Shown: positions 38,490 through 49,139, counted from the first letter of the stretch. The stretch: DNA of 64,000 nt from Candidatus Vondammii sp. HM_W22 (GCF_022530855.2 NZ_CP099567.1:2046001-2110000), one strand, 5' to 3'. The notes: a model not told the origin generated them from the letters alone. Made by a program: numbers and translations.

Positions 38490-39312
38490 GACCCTGGCTG
38501 AGACAGACCTAAATTCTGTGTAACTGCCTGTCATTAAACCCAAACAAGGAAGAGCTCCAAGCAATAGCCCAAGCGACCGCTAATAACATCAAAACTGAAG
38601 AAGATCTCAACGAGTTTCGGCAAATGCTGGCCAAAATCACGGTCGATGCGGCACTCAACGTTGAACTGGATGATCATCTTGGCTTTGCCAAACATGAACA
38701 ACCCGAAGCGAGTAACAGCCGCAACGGCACTACTGGCAAGACCTTGCAAACGGAAGATGGCCAATTTGAACTGGATGCTCCACGAGATAGAGCGGGCAGC
38801 TTTAAACCCCGACTGGTTAAAAAGCACCAGCATCGATTTACCTCAATGGATGACAAGATCCTCTTCTTGTATGCTCAGGGTATGACGACCCGCGAAATCG
38901 TCACGACATTCAAGGAAATGTACGGAGCCGATGTCTCCGCCACACGCATATCCAAAGTTACTGATGCAGTTATCGAGCAGGTTGTCGAATGGCAATCTCG
39001 CCCCCTGGATGCGATTTAGCCTATTGTTTATCTGGACAGCATTGTCGTTAAAATCCGGCAAGACAAGAAAGTGATAAATAAAGCGATTTATCTCGCTCTG
39101 GGCGTCAACCTGGAAGGCCACAAGGAATTATTGGGGATCTGGCTGTCGGAGGGTGTGAAGGATATTTTGATTGCCTGTGCCGATGGCTTAAAGGGCTTTC
39201 CTGAATGCAATCAACACGGCTTTTCCGAATATCCAGCTCTGAATAGATTTATTGAGTTCGAAGAACGCTTAGCGGTATATATTTAACCTTGGCTGTTACA
39301 CAGAAAGCTTTA
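38490..39312 (+). pseudogene. IS256-family transposase, deleted copy
   Basis: Begins with the IS256-type end (CTAAATTCTGTGTAACTG) and reads KEELQAIAQATANNIKTEEDL, then HRFTSMDDKILFLYAQGMTTREIVTTFKEMYGADVSATRISKV up to RPLDAI, where TAG replaces TAT. It continues IVYLDSIVVKIRQDKKVINKAIYLALGVNLEGHKELLG. A large internal deletion joins this to GVKDILIACADGLKGF and another to ALNRFIEFEERLAVYI. The catalytic core is mostly gone. The terminal GGCTGTTACACAGAAAGC is kept. Confidence 0.88.
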
Positions 39313-39365
39313 CAGGCCCTTTTAATCGTCATTCCGAGGCAAGTCGATATGACGTTTTTTAGCAC

Positions 39366-40218
39366 TCAATAACCTTCTGAGTCCAGTTCCAGCTCTTCGG
39401 GTATGGATGAGATACGTTCAATGCCGGATCTTATCGATCCGTCAGGCATCAGCTTCAACCAGCGAAATCCTGGTGCCATCAGGTCTATGTCGAAGTCATC
39501 CTGATCGCTAGTGAACTGGATGCAGGTCGAAGGGGACCCCATCAGCTTTATGCCGTTATAGTCTGAATTCAAAGGTCTGATGTATATGGCCCCAAAGTAT
39601 GCCTCTGACTTTTGAGTGTCCGTTGATGATGCCAAAAAAATCATCGGGATTGTCCAGAGACATTCTGTCCATCCAATCGCTGCCGATGAGAACCGGGTGG
39701 TGGTGAAGGCAGACCAGTGTATGACGATCAGGGTACTGTTGCAAACTCTGTCTCAGTATGTTCAATTCGTCAATATTCATGTGGCCGCTTGCGCTGCCCG
39801 GAACTGTTGAGTCCAACAAAACTATCAGCCAGTTGCCAATGCTTACAGTTTTTGGCGAGCTGACAAAAACACTGTCCATCTGTTCTGACATGACCTTTGG
39901 ATTGTCATGGTTTCCCGGCAGGCAGTAAACGGGGATATCGAATTGTTCCAAGTGGTTTCTAAGGCGGGTATAGCCCTCAATGGAAGAGTCGTGAACCAAA
40001 TCTCCAGTTGCTAGAATCATGTCAATCGGCATTGATTGTTGGCGTGCCAATTCAATCACGTTGAGCAAACTGTTCTGAGTGTTGATTCCGGCCAAGAGTT
40101 AGTCCGGATCGGCATAGAGGTGGCAGTCTGTAATTTGAAGAACACATAAACCTCTCTTCAACTGGTTTGCTGAGAGTGTAAAATCTGCATGCTTCAGGTG
40201 AACCCTGCCGTTATCCAT
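39366..40218 (-). pseudogene. cpdA: 3',5'-cyclic-AMP phosphodiesterase CpdA, broken
   Basis: Metallophosphoesterase that degrades cAMP. Motifs in order: LQITDCHLYADPD (DxH), MILATGDLVHD, YCLPGNHDNP, TLVCLHHHPVLIGSDWMD and GHIHQ, then a C-terminal part in another frame (GIKLMGSPSTCIQFT, APGFRWLKLMPDGS). Lesions: a TAA right after DPD (about 40097-40099), where relatives have a codon before LLAGINTQ, and a frameshift near 39590. Start at 40218 (MDNGRVHLKHADF). cAMP turnover by this enzyme is therefore lost unless another copy exists. Confidence 0.88.
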
Positions 40219-40489
40219 TTAGATGGGAATCTCTGAGCCTTATACAATTATGAATAATAATCTAGTTTCAGGTATGGTTTGGGAGTAATCTGCTTACCTA
40301 TTTTTAAATGATGAGAGTTGCAGATTGCATATTGGGTAATATATCTACGTTTCTGTGAACAAGTTCACACTGCATTATCCGGCGAGGTAACTTCCGCTGT
40401 CGGCCCATGCATGAAGAGATAATTGGACTCCCCTCACCCTAAAGCAGAAACTGGTTGCCCTTAAAGCAAAGCATAATGGGAGCCCAATA
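40219..40489. other. Gap before the IS110 element
   Basis: About 270 bases; no gene seen. The last part (about 40425 onwards, with CTCACCCTAAAGCAGAAACTGG) is probably the left end of the IS110 element, whose ends lack inverted repeats and so cannot be fixed by eye. Confidence 0.4.
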
Positions 40490-41004
40490 AACGAAGAAAA
40501 CGATTATAGGTGTAGATTTAGCCAAAAAAGTTATCCAGGTGTGCGTTGTCAAAGGATCCGAGATAGTTACCAATGATGAAATGCCATCAGAGGAATTTGC
40601 ATCCTGTCTGGTCATGGCTAAACCAGCGATTATCGTGTTCGAGTTCTTGTGTGATTTCCAACTACTGGAAGCAAGTGGCTAAGGACAATGGTCATGATGC
40701 CCGCATTATATCAGCCAAGCTTGTTTCTCAGATAAGGCAAAATCAAAAGGCCGATAAAAATGATGCCTTGGCCATCGTACAGGCTAGTCAGCTTGTTGAT
40801 ATTAAATTCATCAATGGCAAGACTTTTGAGCAACAAGAGCAGCATTCCACCATGAGAATGAGAGAACTTACAGTTAAACATAAAGTTGCATTGCGTAATC
40901 AAATTGAAGCGTTGTTACTGGAATTTAATATACGTGTGTCATCAAGAAGAGGTGGATTAGGTGGCACAGTTCAAGGGATGCTTGAAGACGCAGAGAAAGG
41001 GTTT

Positions 41005-41991
41005 CCTGATTACCTACCAGGCTCAGCTACTGAGCCAGTGGTCATTGCATAATAGAAGTCACTGAACACAGAGGATTTCTATCATGCCGAAAAATACAGT
41101 GCAGTTTCAAAGAAGAGCAATGTCAACAAGCATTGTACCAACTGCGTTGGCCTACCGGATATATATGTCCTGAGTGTGGCAACACAACAGGTTGTGAACT
41201 CAAAAGCCGTAAGGTATATCAGTGCTACAAATGCCACCACCAAAGCTCCCTGACTGCTGGCACCATCTTTCACGGCACCAAGCTGCCGTTGAAGAAGTGG
41301 TTTCTGGCCATCTATTTGTTGACTCAGCGTAAAAAAAGTACTTCTGCCTTGCAACTGTCCCGTGAAATTGGTGTGAACTACAATACAGCCTGGAAGCTCA
41401 AGCACAAACTGATGCAGGTGATGATGGAACGTCAGAGTCAAAAAAACTGGCTGGTCGCATCGAGATGGATGATGCCTGTATTGGTGGTGAGAAACCGGGA
41501 AAGCGTGGGCGAGGGTCTCGTAATAAAATCCCTTTCGTGGCAGCTGTTGAGACGACGCAGGACGGCAGGCCAATGAAGATCCAGCTGCGTCGGTTCCGCG
41601 GTTTTCAGAGTGCGGAGATCGCTCGATATGCCAGATCCAGTCTGTGTGCTGGCAGCACAGTTCTTTCTGATGGGCTCTACTGCTTCAGAGCAGTTACAGA
41701 TGCTGGATGTGATCATATGCCTATCGTCACTGGCGGTGGGCGAAAGTATACCCAGCTCTCCACCTTTAAATAACTGAATACCATGCTTGGTAATATCAAG
41801 AATGCTTTGCAGGGAACCTTTCATGCTATTCGTAAAAAACACGTACCTCGTTATCTCGCCGAGTTTGAATATCGCTTTAATCGCCGGTTTAATCTTCCGG
41901 CTATGATTGAACGATTGCTCTGCGTCGCGTTACGTACACCACCGATGCCTTATCCCTTCCTGAGGATGGCTGAGGTTTATGGGTAATCAGG
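41005..41991 (+). mobile_element. IS1595-family element with 8-bp target duplication
   Basis: 987 bp with terminal inverted repeats CCTGATTACC (left) and GGTAATCAGG (right), flanked by identical AAGGGTTT at 40997-41004 and 41992-41999. An 8-bp duplication is the standard for this family. Inserted inside the IS110 transposase. Confidence 0.93.
41084..41986 (+). pseudogene. IS1595-family (ISXO2-like) transposase, broken
   Basis: Start MPKNTVQFQ, then after a small deletion EEQCQQALYQLRWPTGYICPECGNTTGCELKSRK with the N-terminal zinc ribbon (CPEC...CYKC), GTIFHGTKLPLKKWFLAIYLL, and in a second frame RIEMDDACIGGEKPGKRGRGSRNKIPFVAAVE (DDxxxGG of the DDE/N core), then KYTQLSTFK, a TAA instead of the usual TGG, and LNTMLGNIKNALQGTFHAI to the end. 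The frame break lies in an A7 tract at 41450-41456. Three lesions in all. Confidence 0.87.
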
Positions 41992-42371
41992 AAGGGTTTT
42001 GCATGCAGTTTCGCCAGGCATTGAATGCAATATGGAGACTTTACTTACAGACGGTTGAAAACATAGCGGAAAAGGATAGGCTATTGGCATAGGCCATCAA
42101 GGCACACCCGGAATGTGAGAAGTTGCGGGCGGCACTAGAGGGTGTGTCTACGATAAATGCTGTTAATCTCTATATTGCGACAGGCTGCGGTGAAGCTGGT
42201 ACATTTAAAATGGGAGGGGATGCATCAGCATACATCGGATTGACGCGGCTTCAGCATTCCAGTGGTGGAAAAACAAATTTTGGTACTATCGGGAGATTGA
42301 CGAAGAATATTGCCCTGAGGAGTTATCTTGTGAATGGTGCGATGTCTGTTATCAACCATGTTGACAAATGA

Positions 42372-42617
42372 GAACCGCAAACAAAACGGTCAGGACGGCA
42401 TTTGCCCTATTGACGCAAGGTACAGAATATAAAGCTGAGCCATTATTGGCTTAAGCGTAACAATCACCAGAAAAAAGCTTTTTAACGTAGATGACAAATC
42501 AACTGTAAGGGTCAGTGCTTCGCACAGAGCAAACAAACTCGCTGGAAAGATTTGACCATACAGTTCGCGTGAAAATCATTGGGCCTGGGTTAGCTGCCCA
42601 AATTAGAGTTCGCACAT
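42372..42617. other. Gap after the IS110 element
   Basis: About 245 bases including the presumed IS110 right end. No gene or clear hairpin identified. Confidence 0.35.
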
Positions 42618-42760
42618 AAGCGAAGCGAAGGCCGGTAGTCCCCGGTAGCGGTGAGGCCGCACTGCGTAGCCTGCGCCGAGTGAAACGATGGTGTGGCGAA
42701 GCGGCACTATGCAGGGCGGCCGGGGCAATAACAGACTGTCGAAGATCGAAAGCACGCTTC
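42618..42760. repeat. Dispersed non-coding repeat, copy 1
   Basis: GC-rich stretch with GCGAAGGCCGGTAGTCCCC, GTGAGGCCGCACTGCG, GTAGCCTGCGCCGAGTGAAA and CAGGGCGGCCGGGGCAATAA. It matches 45436-45650 in the same orientation with about 85 percent identity by eye, except that copy 2 has about 75 extra bases after GCCGCACTGC. It lies 45 bases beyond the fabA stop. Neither copy codes for anything recognisable. Confidence 0.75.
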
Positions 42761-42804
42761 TCGTAATATCCGTAGGATATTTATTAAGAAGTTGTCGCTC
42801 AGAG

Positions 42805-43320
42805 TCAGAAGTTGTCTGTTGATACAAAAAGCCCCACGCGCAGATCCTTTGCGGTATAGATCTCGCGGCCATCCACTATCATTACCGCATCCGCCACACC
42901 CATTACCAGCCTGCGGGAGATGACCCGCTTCAGATCAATTTGGTAGGTCACCAGTTTCGCTGATGGTAATACCTGTCCGGCGAACTTGACTTCGCCTACG
43001 CCCAGGGCGCGGCCATGGCCTGGATTTCCTATCCATGCTAGGTAAAAACCGATTGCCTGCCACATGGCGTCAAGCCCAAGACAGCCCGGCATTACCGGAT
43101 CACCGGGAAAATGGCAATCAAAAAACCAGAGAGCGGGATTAATATCCAGTTCTGCCTGGATTTCTCCCTTGCCAAAAATGCCGCCTTCATCGCAAATGCG
43201 CGTGACGCGGTCCATCATCAGCATGTTCGGCGTAGGCAGCTGCGCATTCCCCTCACCAAACATTTTTCCATTGCCGCAATCGAGCAGCTCTTCACGTGTG
43301 AAACTTTGTACTTTTGCCAT
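42805..43320 (-). CDS. fabA: 3-hydroxydecanoyl-ACP dehydratase/isomerase
   Basis: 171-aa cytoplasmic homodimeric hot-dog enzyme that dehydrates 3-hydroxydecanoyl-ACP and isomerises the product to the cis-3 form, opening the unsaturated fatty acid branch. Catalytic His70 and Asp84 fall exactly at the E. coli positions ([20 protein letters not shown]). Other conserved stretches: [20 protein letters not shown] and [14 protein letters not shown]. The usual partner fabB is not beside it; proS is 50 bases upstream on the same strand. Confidence 0.97.
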   Translation of the reverse strand: MAKVQSFTREELLDCGNGKMFGEGNAQLPTPNMLMMDRVTRICDEGGIFGKGEIQAELDINPALWFFDCHFPGDPVMPGCLGLDAMWQAIGFYLAWIGNPGHGRALGVGEVKFAGQVLPSAKLVTYQIDLKRVISRRLVMGVADAVMIVDGREIYTAKDLRVGLFVSTDNF

Positions 43321-43370
43321 GAAATCGGTTCTCTCTATTTTTTATTTGGTTGTCTGGGGACTGGGGTCCA

Positions 43371-45101
43371 TCACGATGCTGTGTCCAGGTTCAGCCGCTC
43401 ACAGAAGAATGGAACGATCTTATCGATATCAATCATTGTATTCTCGTTTTCTGCTCGGGCACGGTACTCCAGTTTTCCCTCGTCCAGACTGCGCTCACCA
43501 ACCACTACCCGGTGCGGAATGCCAATCAATTCCATATCGGTAAACATGAAGCCAGGCCGTACATCACGATCATCGAGCAGTACATCGATCCCGATATCTG
43601 TCATCTCAGCATACAGCTTCTCAACGACATCACGGACCCGCTGGGATCGGCTCATTTTCATCGGCAGCAGTGCCACCTGGAACGGGGCTATGGTTGCAGG
43701 CCAGATAATACCATTGTCATCATGATTTTGTTCAATGGCGGCAGCCACAACCCGCGATACCCCAATGCCATAACAACCCATGGTCATAACTTCTCTACGG
43801 CTATTTTCCGCCAATACCGTGGCGTTCATTGCTTCGCTGTATTTTTTGCCCAGTTGGAATATATGACCCACTTCAACCCCTCTGGCTATCGTCAGCAGCC
43901 CTTTTCCGTCCGGGCTGGGATCTCCCTCCTGGACACATCTGATATCAGCGATCTGGGGCATGGGCAGGTCTCGTTCCCAATTGATGCCGAAGTAATGCTT
44001 GCCATCGATATTGGCGCCGGCGCTGAAATCCGCAGTGACTGCAACAGTTCGGTCTACAATGCAGGGGATGGGTAGGTTGACTGGGCCGAGTGAGCCTGGG
44101 CCTGCTCCGATGGTCTCTCTGATCTTTTCATCAGCGGCAAATTGTAGTGGAGAGGCAACTTCCGGCAGTTTTTCCGCTTTCAGTTCATTCAGCTCATGGT
44201 CACCACGTATTATAAGGGCGATGAAATTGGCCTCTTGTGTCTCATCCGCTGCGACGATCAGGGTCTTTACTGTTTTCTTGATCGGCTGGTCGAACTGCTC
44301 CACCAACTCCTGGATATTTTTTGCATCGGGCGTGTCCTGCAGCGACATCGCCACTCCAGGTTGAGGAAGTTCTTTGGTAAGGGCGATGGCCTCGGCTGTT
44401 TCAACATTGGCGGCGTAGTCACTGTCAGTGGAGAAGGCGATGGCATCCTCTCCCGATTCGGCCAACACATGAAATTCATGGGAGGCACTGCCGCCGATGC
44501 TTCCTGAATCTGCCTGGACAGGACGGAAATTGAGACCGCAACGTTTGAAGATATTGCTGTAGGCCTGGTGCATCTGCTCATAGCTCTGTTGCAGAGAGGC
44601 TTGGTCGATATGGAACGAATAGGCGTCCTTCATGAGGAATTCGCGTGCGCGCATCACCCCGAATCTTGGGCGTATCTCATCCCGGAATTTCGTCTGAATC
44701 TGGTAGAAGGTGACCGGCAGCTGTTTATAGCTATGAAGCTGATTGCGGGCCAGATCGGTGATGATCTCTTCGTGGGTTGGACCGTAGCAGAAATCTCTGT
44801 TGTGGCGGTCTCGAATGCGCAGCAATTCGGGACCATACTGCTCCCAACGACCTGACTCCTGCCAAAGTTCCGCCGGCTGAATTGAAGGCATCAGGATCTC
44901 CAGAGCACCGGTACGGTCCATCTCTTCGCGGACTATTTTTTCGATCTTGTGCAACACTCTGAGCCCGAGAGGGAGCCAGATGTAGAGTCCGGCCGCCAGT
45001 TTTCTGATCAGTCCGGCTCGCAGCATCAACTGATGGCTGACGATTTCGGCATCTGATGGTGTTTCCTTGGTGGTATGGAGGGGAAATCGAGTAGTGCGCA
45101 T
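43371..45101 (-). CDS. proS: Prolyl-tRNA synthetase
   Basis: 576-aa class II synthetase of the bacterial type with an editing (INS/YbaK) insertion. Motif 1 region [29 protein letters not shown], motif 2 [26 protein letters not shown], insertion domain roughly residues 230-390 ([21 protein letters not shown] and [15 protein letters not shown]), motif 3 [18 protein letters not shown], and the anticodon-binding C-terminus with [30 protein letters not shown]. Complete and undamaged. Confidence 0.97.
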   Translation of the reverse strand: MRTTRFPLHTTKETPSDAEIVSHQLMLRAGLIRKLAAGLYIWLPLGLRVLHKIEKIVREEMDRTGALEILMPSIQPAELWQESGRWEQYGPELLRIRDRHNRDFCYGPTHEEIITDLARNQLHSYKQLPVTFYQIQTKFRDEIRPRFGVMRAREFLMKDAYSFHIDQASLQQSYEQMHQAYSNIFKRCGLNFRPVQADSGSIGGSASHEFHVLAESGEDAIAFSTDSDYAANVETAEAIALTKELPQPGVAMSLQDTPDAKNIQELVEQFDQPIKKTVKTLIVAADETQEANFIALIIRGDHELNELKAEKLPEVASPLQFAADEKIRETIGAGPGSLGPVNLPIPCIVDRTVAVTADFSAGANIDGKHYFGINWERDLPMPQIADIRCVQEGDPSPDGKGLLTIARGVEVGHIFQLGKKYSEAMNATVLAENSRREVMTMGCYGIGVSRVVAAAIEQNHDDNGIIWPATIAPFQVALLPMKMSRSQRVRDVVEKLYAEMTDIGIDVLLDDRDVRPGFMFTDMELIGIPHRVVVGERSLDEGKLEYRARAENENTMIDIDKIVPFFCERLNLDTAS

Positions 45102-45301
45102 GGGAAATTCCGACGACTATTCCAAAACGGTGCATTCTACCCAAGATCCGCGACAGATGCGCGCTGGATGAAGAAAAATGAGATATCTTTTGTCTTCTTT
45201 TAAGTGGCTAATCAGTATCCGCCCCTTTTTGTTTCTGGACAAGTATTGATCACTGTCCCCGATATTCCATGATCCAAATTGCTACCTGATCATCCGCCCA
45301 C

Positions 45302-46870
45302 CTAATGCAAAGGGATAATCACACGGCACTCTGGGCAAACATCTTCGAGGCTTTTTTTTAATACGTTCTTTGCTTCCCTATCCCCGTGTACCAGGCGAAT
45401 CTCTTTAGGCTTGCCCACTTTGCCAGCCATGGAGAGCAAAGCGAAGGCTGGTAGCCCCCGATAGCCGTGAGGCCGCACTGCTTATCCGACGTACGATAGA
45501 GTAAGAGGGGAAGCAAAGTAGGCTTCCGAACACGACGTCCAGCCATTTATAAGAGTGCTGCGTAGCCTGTGCCGAGTGAAACGATGGTGGCGAAATGGCG
45601 CGTACGCAGGGCGTCCGGGGTAATAACAGGCGGTCAAAGATCGATTAGGGATTGGGACGTCCCAAAACGCATCATGAGATCGAAGACACACTTTAGTGCA
45701 TACGCCGGACAAAATTGACTAGGTTTTTCTGATATCCATGGGCTGAGTAGCCTCTCAGGGTCTGGATGCCTGCGCGGATATTGGTCCGTTTGTTATCCAA
45801 ACATGGCAAAACCATGGCCAGGGCAGTATTGCTGAATACTTCTGCCAAGCGTTTCTAATGCCTGATAGCCGACGAAAAGTCCGCCGATACGGGAGTCTCC
45901 CAATAGCGCCTTCAGGCAATTGACAATTCGCCCGCCAGTACACATGCCGCTAGCGGTAATGACAACGGTTGGCCGGGCATTTCCCTGCCAGATAGTCAAC
46001 CGTTTTCAGGTGATCCTTGGACTGTCGATAGTGGTCAGTTGAGTGAAGGTGAGAAGGTTGCAGTCGTGTTCAACCCTGTTTTCCGTTTCGTTGTCCCAGT
46101 GGGGTTTCAGTTTTCGATAGGCATCGAATAAAACAGGCCGCAAGAGGAGAGTCAAGTATGATCTCCAGGCCTTCCATGGCAGTTATCGCGCTGCAGCCTG
46201 TTCGGCATAATGATGAATGATTCCCTCCATACAGCAGCTCCTGGGTTCGGCCAATACTGAGGGCCGGAATCAGGATTACTACCCGATCTTTGAAGCAGTG
46301 TTCCACCAGCTGTTTCAGCCGACTTCGTCACTCTTTAGAAGGGGAGCTTTTTAACCTGTGAGGCGTGTTTTATCCGGCACTCGACGTAGGCTGAATCCAG
46401 TATGGATCCCGCGGGTTACAGACGAATATCCAGCCTACTCCCGGTCTCTTTATTCAATGGACCTTCGCTCCACTGAGCGTAGGGTAGAGGGTGTAATCGG
46501 CTATCGATCAGATCGAGAAAGCATGCAACCAGACTCCTGTTTCTGGGAATGCCCATTCTCAGGGCATCGCCCGGCACCAGTGGAAGTAAAATCGCCGTTG
46601 CTTCAGAACAGTAGATTGGACCTTTGAATCCAGCGGCTATCAGATGGGGAATGCGGCCCACATGATCAATGTGACAGTGGGTTACCGCCAGGGCGCAAAG
46701 AGTATCCATCGGAAAGGTGATTTCGGAATTGGCTTCTTGGTTTTCGGGTGACTCAGTACCCTGAAACATACCGCAATCGACCAGGATCGAACTGTGTCTA
46801 TCCAGCCCCTTAAATAAAAACCCCGCAGCATCCCTGCCGCAGGGTTTACCGCTGGATCTGTTCTGGTTGC
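45302..46870 (-). pseudogene. Metallo-beta-lactamase RNA-processing-type hydrolase, wrecked
   Basis: Pieces in order on the minus strand: FKGLDRHSSILVDCGMFQGTES, LAVTHCHIDHVGRIPHLIAAGFKGPIYCSEATAIL (HxHxDH zinc motif), LVEHCFKDRVVILIPALSIGRTQELLY, CDSPLA-like LDSPLA, RPTVVITASGMCTGGRIVNCLKALLGD and LFVGYQALETLGRSIQQY (beta-CASP parts), NIRAGIQTLRGYSAHGYQKNLVNFV, then GKPKEIRLVHGDREAKNVLKKSLEDV to a TAG at 45302. Many indels. A copy of the dispersed repeat (about 45430-45690) lies between the last two pieces, where an uninterrupted reading would be expected. Confidence 0.85.
45430..45690. repeat. Dispersed non-coding repeat, copy 2, inside a gene
   Basis: Second copy of the repeat at 42618-42760 with an additional internal segment of about 75 bases (around 45482-45556). 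It separates NLVNFVRRMH from GKPKEIRLVHGD of the metallo-beta-lactamase reading, so it behaves like an inserted mobile piece. No transposase and no clear terminal repeats. Confidence 0.72.
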
Positions 46871-47045
46871 TGCATCCTTGCCAGCCTCCTTGCCGATTAC
46901 TGCCATTCCATGGCGATCCGTGGTCGCGGTGAATGGATACTTACATTCCTAAACCATTTTTAAATAGGGTTAATCTGACTCTTTTGTAGGAATTTTCTTG
47001 AAACAAGGAAGTGGTCCCCACAGCATCGCTATAATCAAGCCTTGA
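46871..47045. other. Short gap between pseudogene and DUF4124 gene
   Basis: About 175 bases, probably including the degraded 5' end of the metallo-beta-lactamase gene. Nothing further recognised. Confidence 0.35.
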
Positions 47046-47495
47046 TTACTTGCAGAACTCTTCAATCTGCTTTTCTGCATTTTTGATCTTTTCCTGACGC
47101 TCCTCTTCTGTCGGTCTGTCATAGCTTCCATCCGGCATTTTTACCAGTTTTCGGCCTAAATTCTGGTAGACATTCAGATTGTGCTTTGCATTGTTACAGT
47201 TCTGTTTCAGTATGGCGCTGATATCGGCCTGCTTTTTTGCCGCTTTGACGCGCTCCGAAGCGCTCTTTTGTAGAGGCTCCGGACTCTTCTTGTCTGGTTC
47301 CGGGCTCGCATTTGTAGCGCGTGAAGTTGATATTTTGATCTCTGTCGCTTCTCCGGATGTCGGCCTTGCCTGAGAGTAAACAGTGATGCCGGTCTCATCC
47401 ACCCAGCGGTAAGATTTCCCCTCGGCTATGGTCTCGGCAACTGTCAGCCAGGAAGTAGCAATAATGCAGGTCAGCAGTACATTACGAGCGAACAT
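47046..47495 (-). CDS. DUF4124 domain-containing exported protein
   Basis: 149 aa. Signal sequence MFARNVLLTCIIATSWLTVA, then the DUF4124 domain YRWVDETGITVYSQARP near residues 29-45, a Ser/Pro/Lys-rich linker (residues about 60-85), and a helical C-terminal part with a cysteine (KQNCNNAKHNLNVYQNL) and KIKNAEKQIEEFCK. Such periplasmic proteins are frequent in gammaproteobacteria; function unknown. Intact frame, ATG start. Confidence 0.88.
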   Translation of the reverse strand: MFARNVLLTCIIATSWLTVAETIAEGKSYRWVDETGITVYSQARPTSGEATEIKISTSRATNASPEPDKKSPEPLQKSASERVKAAKKQADISAILKQNCNNAKHNLNVYQNLGRKLVKMPDGSYDRPTEEERQEKIKNAEKQIEEFCK

Positions 47496-47698
47496 AGATG
47501 CATCCTTTTTGGTTCGAAAACCGATTTATATCCTGCACAGACCATTGTATGGGCCTTGTCACCACTTCGGCAAGGTCGGATCTCACAAAAAACGAGAGTA
47601 TTGGCAGCAGATGATCTGTCATCTGCCGGATTGAACAGCCATTTTAGAGCATACTATTGACCCGCATTGCTCATCATCCCGTCATGAATTATAGTCAA
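47496..47698. other. Gap between DUF4124 gene and IS256 element
   Basis: About 200 bases with no gene seen. It should contain the promoter of the DUF4124 gene, but no convincing -35/-10 pair was assigned. Confidence 0.35.
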
Positions 47699-49012
47699 AT
47701 CTGGTGTTTAGCCAGTTGAATCAAGCGGCGACCTGATCGACTCTTGCTACCTCAAGACCCTCTTTAAATTTGATTCCGGATTATCACCTTCGCCAAGTAA
47801 TCGAAACCCCGTAATCGTCTCCACGTCTTCTCGGCACACAGGCCGGGTTTGAACATCATGTGTAGCATGCCGTCACGCGATAGGCAGCCCTTGGAACGCC
47901 TGGTTCGATGGCAGATTGTCCCGAAGGTGGATTCAATCGGATTGCTGGTCCGAATGCTCTGCCAATGCTGCGCAGGAAATTGATAGAAAGCCATCAGTTC
48001 CTCTCGGTCTTTGTGCAGACAGATGGCAGCCTTCGGATACTTTGGCTCATACGTTTTGATAAACAGATCAAAGGCCTTTTCCGCATCGGCCTGGGTCTCC
48101 GACTGCCAGATGTTATGCAGTGCCTGCTTCGCTTTCGGCTGAGCTGACCTTGGCAGGCAGTTCAGCACGTTCATGGTCTTGTGCATCCAGCAGCGCTGCC
48201 GGCGCGTCTCCGGATACACTTCCTCCAGCGCAGCCCGGAATCCCATGGCACCGTCACCGATCGCCAATTTTGGCGGGGTCAGTCCGCGTGACTTCAGTTT
48301 CAACAGTACCTCCCGCCAGCTCTGTGTGGACTCCCGTACACCATCCTCAATTGCCAGAAAATGCTTCTCACCACGCTCATTCACGCCGATCACCACCAGG
48401 GCACACAGCTTCGTCTGCTCTGCTCTCTGTCCGCTGTAGACACCGTCTGCCCACACATACACCCAATGGCCCTTATCCAGGCGTTCCTCGCACCCGCTCC
48501 GATATTCTTCTGCCCAGACCTGCTTCAGACGCGATACCCTGCCGGCCGACAAGCCTGTTGCATCCGGAACCACCAGCACTTTCAGGGCTTCACCCATCTC
48601 TCCACTGGAAATCCCCTTCAGGCAGAGCCACGCCAGCGCCGCTTCCAGTGACTTCGTCTTGCGTACATACGGCGGCACCAGAGCTGATCGGAACGTCACC
48701 GGCTCGCCGGTCTTCGCGCGAACTTGGGGGATCTTGACCGTGACCGGCCCCAATCCTGTCTGCAGTTTACGAGCGGGCAGGTGACCATTACGCACCACAC
48801 CCACCTTGCCATCCTCTGTTCGTCGCTCGACGTGCTCCGCCAGCAGCTCGGCCTCCACCGCCTAGTAGATCAACTGCTCTGCACCACTTCTCAGCAACTT
48901 TGTCAGCGGATCGATATCGTATCTCGACCTGCCAGCTTAACAACGTTATTCTTACTCGTGGTGGCGTATCTCCAATGGTTGTTTTGATGTCTCGCAACAA
49001 CAAATCAACCAG
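47699..49012 (-). mobile_element. IS256-family element, type distinct from the one at 58313
   Basis: About 1.3 kb; ends around TCTGGTGTTTAGC (47697 on) and, inverted, TATCTGGTTGATT (near 49012). Contains one mutator-type transposase gene on the minus strand with three lesions. Its ends are only approximately placed. Confidence 0.75.
47719..48960 (-). pseudogene. IS256-family (mutator) transposase, broken
   Basis: Reads TTSKNNVVKLAGRDTISIDPLTKLLRSGAEQLIY, then TAG at 48862-48864 where CAG is expected, then AVEAELLAEHVERRTEDGKVGVVRNG and the full mutator core: WADGVYSGQRAEQTKLCALVVIGV (first D), IGDGAMGFRAALEEVYPETRRQRCWMHKTMNVLNCLP (second D and the CxxH motif), and RTSNPIESTFGTICHRTRRSKG (E). 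The start codon seems lost (GCC where ATG is expected). Near 47782 an extra base replaces the original end ITGIKFKEGLEVARVDQVAA with IIRNQI. The 364-codon middle is open, so a shortened product could exist. Confidence 0.87.
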
Positions 49013-49139
49013 ATACCCCGCTTTTTTTCAATTCCTTTCAAACAACACTTTTCGGTAAAACGCCGAAGCTTGATCGGAGTTACCGTTTCACGATGGACCC
49101 TGGATTAAGAATGACCCAGTGGATTTGCGGTGATCACCC

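Larger units (their letters stand above)
40490..42371 (+). pseudogene. IS110-family transposase, split by IS1595
   Basis: The N-terminal DEDD domain reads TIIGVDLAKKVIQVCVVKG, then after a frame change WKQVAKDNGHDARIISAKLVSQIRQNQKADKNDALAIVQAS up to GMLEDAEKGF at about 40999. An IS1595 element occupies 41005-41991. The transposase then resumes QFRQALNAIWRLYLQTVENIAEKDRLLA and the C-terminal transposase_20 domain GVSTINAVNLYIATGCGEAGTFKMGGDASAYIGLTRLQHSSGG, ending SVINHVDK. Extra stop at about 42089. Removing the IS1595 and one 8-bp repeat rejoins the two parts. Confidence 0.9.

Noticed and set aside
42618-42760. Dispersed repeat as a group II intron or attC array
   Set aside because: No domain V-like hairpin, no reverse transcriptase and no repeated attC core sites were seen.
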